From Planctomycetota bacterium (GTDB lineage Bacteria; Planctomycetota; Planctomycetia; Pirellulales; PNKZ01): a stretch of 64,000 nucleotides of DNA. Positions 8,701-15,411 of this stretch are shown here, piece by piece; the stretch's first letter is position 1, and every line of letters starts with the position of its first letter. The DNA is taken from contig JAFEBQ010000032.1 in assembly GCA_018242585.1 (NCBI GenBank), positions 62,001 through 126,000 of the forward strand. The letters run 5' to 3'. The position numbers and the translations under genes are program-made. The notes under the pieces were generated by a model. That model made no database searches. It was not told where the DNA came from and saw only the letters and a list, made by a program, of their open reading frames with translations.

Positions 8701-10113
8701 AAAGTGACGCCTGGGTTCGATGCAGTGCAATTGCCATTACCGATGGAATACATGCCGACGGGCTTCGCTTGGCGCGGCGATCGCTCGCTGCTGTTTACTT
8801 CATTGAAAGGTCAGGTCTGCCAGGCCAACGATTCGGACGACGACGGCTTGGAAGATCAGGTTACTGTTCTGACCGACGGACTCGCAGCCCCGTACGGCCT
8901 GGCGCTGCATGAGTCGTTGAGAGCCGGCCCGGCGCTCGACATTATCACCAAGCTAGGGCTCGTTCGCTTTGATCTGATTGGTGGCAAGCGACTGGGTGAA
9001 ACGTGCAAAGTCGTCGCCGATGGTTGGGGCCATACCGACGACTACCACGACTGGGCCGTCGGCTTGCCGAGCGACAATCAAGGCAACTACCTGGTGGCCC
9101 TGCCCTGCCAACAAGACGACCGGAGCGAAGCAGCAGCCAAGTGGCGCGGACAATTGCTACGACTGAAACCGCGAAACCCGTGGAAGAATAATCCGCGATT
9201 GTTCGATGTTGAACCCGTCTGCGGCGGGTTGCGGTTCCCGATGGGGCTGGCGGTCAATCAGGCCGGCGATGTCTTTGCCAGCGACAACCAGGGGAACTAC
9301 AACCCGTTCAACGAGGTGAACCATCTGCGCCCCGGTATGCGCTATGGGTTCATCAACGAGTTGGAGAAACGCGCCGGCTTCACCGCGCCGGAAGAAATGG
9401 CGGCCGTCGCCCTGCCTCATCCCTGGACACGCAGCGTCAACGGGCTGTGCTTCCTCGACACTCCGCCGGCCGCGCGCGAGAAGCTGGGAGGCGACGCCTT
9501 CGGGCCGTTCGAGGGACATCTGATTGGCACCGAGTTCACCACGCTGCGGCTGATCCGCATGACGCTCGACCGCGTCGGCGACACCTACCAAGGGGCCGCC
9601 TATCCGTTCAGCGTCGTCCCGCCCCAGAACGAACCGACATTCGAGGGGCCGATCGTGGCGGCGGTTTCGCCGGCCGGGGATCTGTACGTGGGCAATCTGC
9701 GCGACAGCGGCTGGGGAGGCGGGCAGAACACCGGCTCGATCGTCCGCCTGCGTCCGCAGCTCGACAAGATACCGCTCGGCATTCGCCACGCCCGGGCCGT
9801 GGCCGACGGCTTTGAATTGGAGTTCACCGGCGAGATCGACGCCGCTCGGGCCGGCCGGCGCGAAGTTTATGCCGTCTCGTCGTACCGGCGCGTGTCGACG
9901 CCGGCCTATGGAGGCGAGAACATCGACGAGCGAACCGAACGTGTCAGTGCCGTCAAGGTTTCGGACGATCGGCGGCGGGTCCATCTGCGGGTCGATCACC
10001 TGCGGGCCGGGCACGTCTATGAATTGCGCGTCGGCGCCGTCGGGGCGACCGACGAGCCGCTGTTTCCGGCCGAGGCGATTTACACCCTGCGGGTGATTCC
10101 CGGCGGGAAATGA
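2740..10113 (+). CDS. Giant PVC-type hexaheme beta-propeller protein (secreted)
   Basis: A 2457-residue exported protein. The chosen ATG at 2740 opens a signal peptide (MPLARPFTLAALLIAAALTT). Residues about 30-430 form a PVC-type propeller (ELVAAEPLVMDPVAIDW, GPDGALYIVDMY), 440-850 are HEAT-like helical repeats, and a first c-type heme site CSTCH is at 879. About 1035-1165 resembles a PA14-like beta domain. Five more CxxCH sites follow: CDACH 1192, CLACH 1318, CASCH 1419, CLACH 1500, CTSCH 1622. About 1740-1990 is a beta-rich domain, about 1996-2340 a second propeller, and the last 100 residues look like a fibronectin/Ig-type fold. Such proteins are thought to be periplasmic dehydrogenases or electron carriers, possibly in polysaccharide breakdown; the substrate is unknown. 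Codon composition drops in GC at about 4090-4960 and 8240-8720. Confidence 0.9.
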   Translation: MPLARPFTLAALLIAAALTTVRGDDGFSVPPTPADKALATFEVHRDMQLELVAAEPLVMDPVAIDWGPDGKLWVVEMADYPLGIDGKGKPGGRLRYLEDKDGNGTYESSTLFLDGLNFPTGVMAYRRGVLVTAAPEIFYAEDRDGDGRADHREALYVGFGEGNQQHRVNGLRWGLDNWIHCANGDSNGVIESKLTGQKVDISGRDFRIRPWTGEIETQTGRSQFGRDTDDWGNWFGTSNSRPLTHFVIPDEYLRRNPQAAVTLTTHEVPEIPGPAPIFPISKTLERFNDYDRANRFTSACGSCFYRDDRLDDPTNGQPSAEHSSFRGNAFICEPVHNLVHREVITPSGATFVGRRAPEEQQREFLASRDPWFRPVMARTGPDGALYIVDMYRLVIEHPQWIPEHWQKRLDLRAGHDRGRIYRVYRRGVKPRTVPRVNKLATAELVAILASSNGTLRDMAQKQLVTNRDLMAVKGIRKLLEDNLIDGSALTASACLATLDGLGAIDSDLIAKALKAKHAGILRLVIRLSEPFYDRSPRIVQQLSELQPKDTQVALQQTLSLGSVANSDQITKGRIAPLAVQYADDPLIASAVACAIHGQNATAILAAITEDVILDSKKSAPPEITYRLGLAIGKSDNREDIFNAAKYATYNIVPPGEPVTKWPKFWRVSLLRGLLDGIDARGRDWEKFFGDTHSFEYRLFDGGIKAFLANEIRKLVQNDGADVSLRAEAIQLLGRRPDDLATARIILLELLGSRQPAAIQQAAARSLARQSDEKLAEEFLNRLSSLSPSVRGTIIDSLLNRTIWTQRLLDRIEAGTLPPTEIDAARRQRLLKSKDDGIRSRAEKLLAPDSNRQQVVDSFADVATLPGDKARGLEAFRRRCSTCHKWGDVGVQVGPDLLGMRDRSRQSLLIAILDPNRAVETKYIGYTAITTAGVAHVGIVENETASSIVLLGPEGKRVDLLRADLDEFQSTSKSMMPEGLEKDLGKQDLADLLMLLSTEPLAVAAPAKAPTPTPLPTDAGATDEDANEEDDEEPEYRAGLSARYRDSAGTEVRRVDADVQFNWSGATPDERLKVGPFDATWEGRLFCLPGRYQLRVFAAGRVTVTLQGKELLAAESAEPAWLDAQPVDIPYGFHPLKVTYRAAGKNHAQVGLFWSGPQFQLEPITDRYFFHDPKQSPDVSFEQGRQLVRALRCDACHSAANDPAPLSAPSLTHVRGNLDADWLQRWLTAAPEPANAGDKGAPTATGDVATVAGVPRRMPHLNLSADDASAIAAVLYDASAESAAPAKYVPAVPDKKVKKKPRTKPDPKEGMRLFNTVGCLACHRVGERGVLSLMGGGDLSSVARKRPADFFARWLREPGQVNPAHRMPVFALSDLEREDLRLYLELLLGEKPAKAERAKEPNDRTAQLARGKELIASNRCASCHELPKALAAAAPARIPLTTQSRWSEGCSAAAKLQLAQPRYALNPKQAALVKSYLSAPRPADESPHKLTGATVLAERNCLACHARGNAPGIAAHFEALTRDDPELATLLPTFQPPALSGVGDKLHDTALADAILLRRPPLRPWLAIRMPKFPINDAELAALAEHLIAHDRIPQLAVKPDKPLEPADVLAARRLVTADGFGCTSCHKIGNAEPQNVALNAHGTDLTMLGGRIREAWYDRWVRNPARIVPRMEMPAIQKPVHGLLGDNVDAQLAAVWNTLNTPGFNPPPPGPVRVVRSRNVPGADAQPSVITDVFETPGRTYFKPVVIGLANRHNVLFDCESGSLADWWLGDTAFQRTRGKSWFWEPGGESLLSKWRGEEPLLPEIELELPDGKRVGPIARGQWQATLDEYRIEDNGFVMKYRLYFPEQNGKMPSLVVEQGFQPIGHPPGGRGFNRAIQVQFEGWKGRVWFHPLGNISVQYADNTRDILEPFPANVTQQADTKSSRMRIEAKGLRQWLKRVDRGGGRLTMAAELSPFATLHLAYHVALVADAFPNEPPQAPPRPTVKLKVTPGFDAVQLPLPMEYMPTGFAWRGDRSLLFTSLKGQVCQANDSDDDGLEDQVTVLTDGLAAPYGLALHESLRAGPALDIITKLGLVRFDLIGGKRLGETCKVVADGWGHTDDYHDWAVGLPSDNQGNYLVALPCQQDDRSEAAAKWRGQLLRLKPRNPWKNNPRLFDVEPVCGGLRFPMGLAVNQAGDVFASDNQGNYNPFNEVNHLRPGMRYGFINELEKRAGFTAPEEMAAVALPHPWTRSVNGLCFLDTPPAAREKLGGDAFGPFEGHLIGTEFTTLRLIRMTLDRVGDTYQGAAYPFSVVPPQNEPTFEGPIVAAVSPAGDLYVGNLRDSGWGGGQNTGSIVRLRPQLDKIPLGIRHARAVADGFELEFTGEIDAARAGRREVYAVSSYRRVSTPAYGGENIDERTERVSAVKVSDDRRRVHLRVDHLRAGHVYELRVGAVGATDEPLFPAEAIYTLRVIPGGK

Positions 10114-10153
10114 ATTGGGGTGAGAAGGTCTAGCCCCCGAGTGTCAATTTCCC

Positions 10154-10309
10154 GGGTGGCACCGATGGCCCGACCATCGGTGTCGCGCAGCGACAAGAAA
10201 CTTGTTGAGTCACGCATTCACCGTGAAAGAAGTTGCCACGTTCGCTAAGCGGCGCTCATCGAGTTTCTTGCGGCCTGCGGCCGCCCAGGTGCGAGCACCT
10301 GGGCCACCC
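10154..10309. repeat. Inverted pair of REP-like elements (GGGTGGC...AAGAAACT)
   Basis: The left element (10154-10202) starts GGGTGGC, holds the palindrome CCGATGGCCCGACCATCGG, and ends AAGAAACT. The right element (10262-10309) is the inverted form, AGTTTCTT to GCCACCC, with the palindrome CCCAGGTGCGAGCACCTGGG. The conserved ends with divergent inner hairpins resemble REP/BIME units. Confidence 0.7.
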
Positions 10310-10350
10310 TTGGTTTGGCACGCCCGCGCAGTTGAATTCCCTTGGCCGGC

Positions 10351-10400
10351 AACGTCTTTACCCTCCCCCCTGCCCCTCCCTGACAGGGAGGGGTGTTTGT
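10351..10400. repeat. AACGTCTTTACCCTCCCC repeat, copy 2
   Basis: Same orientation and nearly the same sequence as 2620-2670: AACGTCTTTACCCTCCCC, hairpin CCCCTCCC-TGAC-AGGGAGGGG, GTGTTTGT tail. One base is inserted in the C-run and loop bases differ. Confidence 0.8.
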
Positions 10401-10502
10401 CTTCACTTGCGCATGACGGAATCTGCGAGTACGGCGACCGGCTGGTCAACGCCCGGCAATTCGCTACGATATTCGCAGCACCCCCAAGGAGGACTTTCGA
10501 GC

Positions 10503-11117
10503 ATGAGTACCCAACCGATGACCGATTGGCAGGAGCGCAAGACGGCGATCCGCGAACAGGCCCACGAGGCCCGCCGCGCTCAGGAGAACAAAGACGAACT
10601 CAGCCAGGTGATCTGCGAGAAGTTCGCCGCGCTGCCGGCCTTTGCCGCGGCGAAGACTGTGATGTTCTATGTCGACGTGCGTGCCGAGGTGCGGACGCGG
10701 CACTTCCTGCCCCACTCGTTGACGTTGGGCAAGAAGATCGTCGTTCCCTGGTGCAACGCCGACGGGGAACTCGAGCTGTTCCATCTGCAAAACATGGATG
10801 AGCTGTCGATCGGCATGTACAAGATTCTCGAGCCGCGTGAGGACTTGCGACTGCTGCCCGAGAAGCAAGTCCCGGTCGAAGAGCTGGACCTGGTGATGGT
10901 GCCCGGCGTGGCCTTCGACCGAACCGGCGCGCGGATGGGGCACGGCAAGGGTTACTACGACAAGCTGCTGGAACACGCCCGGGCCGACACGCCGCTGGTG
11001 GCGCTGGCGTTCGAGTGCCAGATGTTCCCCGAGATTCCGGTCCAGGATCATGACGTGTTCATGGACCTGATCGTGACCGAGACGGCGGTGTACCCCGGCC
11101 GCGGCCGGCAAGGTTAG
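10503..11117 (+). CDS. 5-formyltetrahydrofolate cyclo-ligase family protein
   Basis: 204 residues. The start ATG 10503 follows a strong AAGGAGGA site, although the frame is open further upstream through repeat DNA. The C-terminal signature MGHGKGYYDKLL (ATP/substrate-binding glycine loop) and the VPGVAFDRTG segment place it in the 5-FTHF cyclo-ligase family, which converts 5-formyl-THF to 5,10-methenyl-THF. The N-terminal half has the usual VMFYVDVRAEV and KKIVVPWCN strands. It lies 130 bp upstream of ftr, so both neighbouring genes concern one-carbon carriers. Confidence 0.9.
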   Translation: MSTQPMTDWQERKTAIREQAHEARRAQENKDELSQVICEKFAALPAFAAAKTVMFYVDVRAEVRTRHFLPHSLTLGKKIVVPWCNADGELELFHLQNMDELSIGMYKILEPREDLRLLPEKQVPVEELDLVMVPGVAFDRTGARMGHGKGYYDKLLEHARADTPLVALAFECQMFPEIPVQDHDVFMDLIVTETAVYPGRGRQG

Positions 11118-11246
11118 CGCAACGCGGTTGCTTCGACGTAGGGTGTTCGGTGAGCACCATTTTTCGGCTTGTGTCGTGTAACGGCCAAGGATTGCTCGAC
11201 CGATCGGATTCACCGTTCGACATTTGCACACTTCAGGTATCGCAGC

Positions 11247-12167
11247 ATGGCAGCCGAGGTCGACGATACTTACGCCGAAGCGTTTCGCAGCATCCATGCC
11301 GAGGTACTCGTCACGGCTCGCGACCGGCGCTGGCTGGACCAGGCGGTGCAAGCCGCCACCGGCAACGCCTCGAGCACGATTCTGTGCGATTGCGAGGCGG
11401 GGCTCGATCGCTATGTCGGCCCCGGCGGCGACGAATCATTCGCCACGCCCGACGGCCGCCCGGGGGCGATCCTGCAATTTCACGTCCCCCGGTTTCGCGG
11501 CGATCGCGTGACGGCGCTGGAACGAAGCCTGTTGGTGCGACTGAGCCAGAATGTGCTCACCTGTCCGACGACGGCCTGCTTCAACTTGCTGGACACCGAG
11601 GCCTATTACAAGCTGGGACGCAAAATCTCGTTCTTCGGCGACGGCTTTCAGTTCCGCGACGAGCGGTTCGGTCGCCGCGTCTGGGTGATTCCGATCCTGT
11701 CGGGCGAGTTCGTCATCGATCGCCGCTTTGGCTACCGCGACGGTTTGATGGGGGGCAACCTCTGGTTTATGGGCGACTCGCTCGACGCGGCCCTCGAAGC
11801 GGCCGAGCGGGCGCTGCCGGCCGTTCAGGCATCGCCCGGCGTGATCATGCCCTTTCCCGGCGGCGTGGCCTCGAGCGGCAGCAAGGCGGGAAGCCGGTAC
11901 AAGTTTTCGATCGCCAGCACCTTCGAGCAGTTCTGCCCCACGCTGCGCGAGCAGTTGGGCGGCGAAAGTCGCTTGCCCGACGGTGTGCAGTCGATCATGG
12001 AGATCATCATCAACGGCCGCGACCTGGCCGCGATCGCCGCCGCGACCCAGGCCGCCATTGCCGCCAGCGTCGACACGCCGGGCCTGTTGCGGATTTCGGC
12101 CGGCAACTACAACGGCCGGCTTGGCAAAAGCTTTATCTACTTGCACCGTGAACGCCAGCCCGCCTGA
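11247..12167 (+). CDS. ftr: Formylmethanofuran--tetrahydromethanopterin N-formyltransferase
   Basis: 306 residues, close to the usual Ftr length near 300. The ATG at 11247 (MAAEVDDTYAEAF) fits the family N-terminus better than the upstream GTG at 11169. Recognisable segments include LCDCEAGLDRY, TCPTTACFNLLD, the FFGDGFQ strand, GYRDGLMGGNLWFMG and the C-terminal SAGNYNGRLGKSFIYLH. Ftr moves the formyl group between formylmethanofuran and N5 of H4MPT; in bacteria it is a subunit of the Fhc complex (FhcD) acting in the formaldehyde/formate direction. No fhcA, fhcB or fhcC is in the window. Its last 20 bases overlap the start of the biotin ligase gene. Confidence 0.93.
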   Translation: MAAEVDDTYAEAFRSIHAEVLVTARDRRWLDQAVQAATGNASSTILCDCEAGLDRYVGPGGDESFATPDGRPGAILQFHVPRFRGDRVTALERSLLVRLSQNVLTCPTTACFNLLDTEAYYKLGRKISFFGDGFQFRDERFGRRVWVIPILSGEFVIDRRFGYRDGLMGGNLWFMGDSLDAALEAAERALPAVQASPGVIMPFPGGVASSGSKAGSRYKFSIASTFEQFCPTLREQLGGESRLPDGVQSIMEIIINGRDLAAIAAATQAAIAASVDTPGLLRISAGNYNGRLGKSFIYLHRERQPA

Positions 12168-12942
12168 TCCGCGCTTCGCGCCCTTGGACGTTGCCCGCTT
12201 GCGTGTGCAGTATCCTGCGCTGCCGATCGAACATCGCGCCAGCGTCGGCAGCACCAATGATCTGGCTCGCGAACTCGCGGCCGCTGGCACAGGCGCTCCG
12301 CTGTTGGTGCTGGCCGAACAGCAGACCGCCGGTCGCGGCCGCGGCAGCAATCGCTGGTGGACCGGCGCTGGCAGCCTGGCGCTGAGCTATCTGCTTGATC
12401 CAGCGACCTATGGCATTGCGCGACGCTATAGCGCGATGATGCCCCTGGCCGCGGCCAACGCCATCATCGACATCGTCGCGCGGCGGGCCGAACAGTTGCC
12501 CGTCGGGTTGCACTGGCCGAACGATGTCTACGTCGGCCCGCGCAAGCTGGCGGGCATTCTCGTCGAAGGGCTGGCCGACGGCCGGCAGATCGTCGGCATC
12601 GGGTTGAACGTCAACAACCGCTTCGACGACGCCCCGGCTGAGTTGCAGACGTTGGTGGCCACGCTGGCCGATCTGACCGGCGCGCCGGTCGATCGAACCG
12701 AACTGCTGGCCGAGTTGCTCGCGGCGCTCGAGGCCAACTGGCGGCAACTTGGCGCCCAGCCCGAGGCGCTGGGCCGCGCGAGCAACGGCCGCTGCCTGCA
12801 AGTTGGCGAGATTCTCACCGTGCGGGCCGGCGAGTCGACCGTCACCGGAACTTGCCTGGGCATCGCCGACGACGGGGCCTTGCTGCTCGAAACCGCCACC
12901 GGCCGCGAAGCGCTCTACTCCGGCGTGCTGGTAAAAGATTGA
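12148..12942 (+). CDS. birA: Biotin--[acetyl-CoA-carboxylase] ligase, short form
   Basis: 264 residues from GTG 12148, which lies inside the end of ftr; later starts would cut the conserved VGSTNDLA segment. The biotinyl-AMP-binding loop GRGRG is at 62-66, WPNDVYV at 123-129 and the conserved lysine at 133 (RKLAGILVE). The C-terminal SH3-like cap is seen in the VTGTCLGIADDGALLL strand. There is no N-terminal helix-turn-helix, so this is a monofunctional ligase rather than a repressor of biotin genes. It biotinylates carrier proteins such as AccB. The 20-nt overlap suggests translational coupling to ftr without an obvious functional link. Confidence 0.93.
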   Translation: MNASPPDPRFAPLDVARLRVQYPALPIEHRASVGSTNDLARELAAAGTGAPLLVLAEQQTAGRGRGSNRWWTGAGSLALSYLLDPATYGIARRYSAMMPLAAANAIIDIVARRAEQLPVGLHWPNDVYVGPRKLAGILVEGLADGRQIVGIGLNVNNRFDDAPAELQTLVATLADLTGAPVDRTELLAELLAALEANWRQLGAQPEALGRASNGRCLQVGEILTVRAGESTVTGTCLGIADDGALLLETATGREALYSGVLVKD

Positions 12943-12964
12943 ATCAGCGGAGATTTCACGACAA

Positions 12965-14005
12965 CTAGCGCAACGCCGCGACGCAGACTTCGTGACGGTT
13001 GTGTTGCAACTGCCGGGCTCGCACCTCGGTAAAGCCCCAGCGGCGAATGCGTTCCAACTGAGCCGGCAGATCGGCGGCCATTTCCCACTGGGCCAGCTTC
13101 AGCGTCAGCAGCAAGCCGCGGATGTTCACGTTCTGGTACGTGACGATCGACTCGACCGTGTCGAGCGTGACTTGCGGCGTGACGTTCATATCGGCCGTCA
13201 GCCAGCGGACACCGGCGAAGTCGCGCTTGCGGACGTCGGCGCCGCGCATTTGCCAGTGGGTGAAATGCTTGTCGTTCAAGACGCGCTCGTGCGGCTTGGC
13301 CGGGTCGACGCCGATCACCTGCAGGCCGCGCGCCAGGAGCGCCTGGCACGCGCCGCCCGGCGAGCAGCCCAGCTCGGCCACGACGTCGCCGGCGCGAACC
13401 GGCAATTGGGACCAGCGCAGTCCTTCTTCCATCTTGAGCCACGCCCGGCTGACGGCGTCGGCTGGCAGCTTCAAGTCGCCCAACCCACCGGGCCAGCGCG
13501 AGGTGCCGCTGCGCGTGACGTGATAACCGACGAAGGCTTCGTGCCGGTCGACCAGGATCACATCCAGCACTCGCTGCGACGAAGGCGTGGGCCACACGGC
13601 CGGCGGCAGAGGCTGGGAAGCCGCGGCGCGCAAGGCCGCCTCGGCCGCGCGCGAATCTTCGGTCAGCCCTGGCTCGAAATCGTGATCGCCGACGGCGTAT
13701 TGATCGCGCGGCCAGACGTGCAGCGCGCCATAAGCGGCATCGCCGGCCAAACGCCACACCGCGGCAATGCGGGCCGCTTCGTCGGCGTCGCTCACCCGGC
13801 CGAGCGAAAAGCCATAGGCTCGGGCAAAGACCGAATCGAGGTCAAAGTCGTCGGCCAGACCATGCCCCGCCGGCAACTTGAAGGTGAGAAAGCCGGGACG
13901 CGAATAGGCGAAGCGGAACTCGGGCCAGCGGCGGGCGAGTTCCTGCTTGACAGTCGCCTCGGCGCCAACCTGGCAGGTAATGAAAAGAAATGTCGGTTCA
14001 GGCAT
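12965..14005 (-). CDS. RlmM-like SAM-dependent rRNA methyltransferase (FtsJ fold)
   Basis: 346 residues. The N-terminal third resembles a THUMP-type RNA-binding module (FLFITCQVGAEATVKQELARRWPEF). The C-terminal half is an FtsJ/RrmJ-type domain with the SAM-binding motif VAELGCSPGGACQALL near 210, then VIGVDPAK and WLTADMN. This is the layout of RlmM, the 23S rRNA C2498 2'-O-ribose methyltransferase of enterobacteria, but similarity by eye is only moderate and the target nucleotide is not assigned. It is convergent with birA and about 80 bp downstream of the kbl end, with its own start at ATG 14005. Confidence 0.75.
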   Translation of the reverse strand: MPEPTFLFITCQVGAEATVKQELARRWPEFRFAYSRPGFLTFKLPAGHGLADDFDLDSVFARAYGFSLGRVSDADEAARIAAVWRLAGDAAYGALHVWPRDQYAVGDHDFEPGLTEDSRAAEAALRAAASQPLPPAVWPTPSSQRVLDVILVDRHEAFVGYHVTRSGTSRWPGGLGDLKLPADAVSRAWLKMEEGLRWSQLPVRAGDVVAELGCSPGGACQALLARGLQVIGVDPAKPHERVLNDKHFTHWQMRGADVRKRDFAGVRWLTADMNVTPQVTLDTVESIVTYQNVNIRGLLLTLKLAQWEMAADLPAQLERIRRWGFTEVRARQLQHNRHEVCVAALR

Positions 14006-14086
14006 GTGGGCAATCAGTTTGAAAGCGGGGAGTGAGCGACGTGATCTTAACCGTTCTCCCCCGAGGAAAAAGGTTTTGCGCCGTGT

Positions 14087-15274
14087 TTAGGGCCGCTTCA
14101 GGCTGGCGAAGGCTTCGAGTGCCCGGTCGATCTGGGCTTCGGTGTGCGCGGCGGACATTTGCACGCGCAGCCGGGCTTTCCTCTCGGGCACGACCGGAAA
14201 GCCGAAGCCAATCACGAACACGCCCCGCTTGAGCAATTGTTCGGACAAGCGGATCGCCTCGGCTGTTTCGCCGATGATGATCGGCAAGATGGCCGTCGGT
14301 GATTCGAGCACGTCGTAGCCCAGGCTGCGCAGGCCGCCGCGCATGCGGGCCACGTTCGCGCGCAGGCGCGCCAGCCGGGTGGGTTCGCGCTCCAATATCT
14401 CGATCGCCTTGAGCGCGCTCGACGCGACGCTCGGCGGTAGCGCGTTCGAGAACAGTTGCGGCCGGCTCCGCTGTATCAGGTATTCGATCAACTCGCGCGG
14501 ACCCGCCACATAGCCTCCGGCCGCGCCGCCGAGCGCCTTGCCCAACGTGCCGGTGAAGATGTCGACTCCCTCGGGGGCCGCGCCGGGCAGCATGAAATGC
14601 TCGTGCGTCCCGCGGCCGTACGCCCCCAGCACGCCGACCGCGTGCGAATCGTCAACGACCAGCGTGGCACCGTGCCGCCGGCACAACGCGACCAGCTCGT
14701 CCAACGGCGCAACGTCCCCCTCCATGCTGAAGACGCCGTCAGTCACCACCAGCTTGACCGGCGCGGCGGCCACGCTGGCCAGTTTAGCGGCCAGATCAGC
14801 CAGGTCGGCGTGCTTGTAGACAAGTCGCGTGGTTTGCTTGGGGGCGAGACGGCCAGCGTCGATGATGCTGGCGTGGTTCAGCTCGTCGGAAAGAATCGTG
14901 TCGCCAGCTTCGACCACGGTGGGAATGACGCCGGCATTGGCGTTCCAACAACTGACAAAGGTCAACGCCGCCTCGGTCCCCAGGAAGCGGGCGATGCGAT
15001 CTTCGAGCTGCCGATGGCATTCCATCGTGCCGCAGATGAACCGGACGCTGGCCGTGCCGGCCCCGTAGCGCCGCAGCCCTTCTTGGCCGGCTTCGATCAC
15101 CTCGGGATGCGAGGCGAGCCCCAGGTAGTCGTTCGAGCAAAAGACGAGCACCTCGCCGACTCCTTCGATCTTGACCGAAGGGCCCATCGGCGAGGCCAGG
15201 TATTTCAGGTGCTTGTACGTGCCGGCCGCGCGGAGCGAAGCAAGCGTCGAGTTGAGGCGTTGGGAGAGGGGCAT
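14087..15274 (-). CDS. kbl: 2-amino-3-ketobutyrate CoA ligase (glycine C-acetyltransferase)
   Basis: 395 residues, a typical alpha-oxoamine synthase. The PLP lysine is Lys246 in TGTLGKALGG. Other family marks are FCSNDYLGL, GTASVRFICGTMECH, the DELNHASIIDG-like DELNHASIID and VVDDSHAVGVLG. Kbl cleaves 2-amino-3-oxobutyrate with CoA to glycine and acetyl-CoA, the second step of threonine breakdown. The neighbouring tdh upstream on the same strand makes that substrate and supports the assignment over BioF. The two genes are 137 bp apart and the gap holds a small inverted repeat. Confidence 0.93.
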   Translation of the reverse strand: MPLSQRLNSTLASLRAAGTYKHLKYLASPMGPSVKIEGVGEVLVFCSNDYLGLASHPEVIEAGQEGLRRYGAGTASVRFICGTMECHRQLEDRIARFLGTEAALTFVSCWNANAGVIPTVVEAGDTILSDELNHASIIDAGRLAPKQTTRLVYKHADLADLAAKLASVAAAPVKLVVTDGVFSMEGDVAPLDELVALCRRHGATLVVDDSHAVGVLGAYGRGTHEHFMLPGAAPEGVDIFTGTLGKALGGAAGGYVAGPRELIEYLIQRSRPQLFSNALPPSVASSALKAIEILEREPTRLARLRANVARMRGGLRSLGYDVLESPTAILPIIIGETAEAIRLSEQLLKRGVFVIGFGFPVVPERKARLRVQMSAAHTEAQIDRALEAFASLKRP

Positions 15275-15314
15275 ATAAGAGGGGCTAGAGATTAGAGGCT
15301 AGGGACTAGTGGGT

Positions 15315-15401
15315 GTCAGTTGTCAGTTGTAAATAAGCAACTGGTGATGGTCCATCTTCACACGCTTCGAACCCGAGTGCGACTGACAACGGACAACTGA
15401 C
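15315..15401. repeat. GTCAGTTGTC inverted repeat between tdh and kbl
   Basis: GTCAGTTGTCAGTTGT at 15315-15330 faces its near reverse complement ACTGACAACGGACAACTGAC at 15382-15401. The arms could form a stem in the tdh-kbl message. Tandem GTCAGTTGTC-like units are common intergenic repeats; I see no evidence of function. Confidence 0.6.
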
Positions 15402-15411
15402 TACTGACCAA

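Larger units (their letters stand above)
10114..10502. other. Repeat-rich intergenic region
   Basis: Holds an inverted pair of REP-like elements (10154-10309) and a second copy of the AACGTCTTTACCC repeat (10351-10400). An open frame upstream of the 5-formyl-THF cyclo-ligase gene reaches into this DNA but encodes repeat sequence only. The AAGGAGGA ribosome binding site at about 10486-10493 belongs to the gene starting at 10503. Confidence 0.6.

Noticed and set aside
10233-10502. Upstream extension of the 5-FTHF cyclo-ligase frame
   Set aside because: It covers repeat DNA; the AAGGAGGA site points to ATG 10503.
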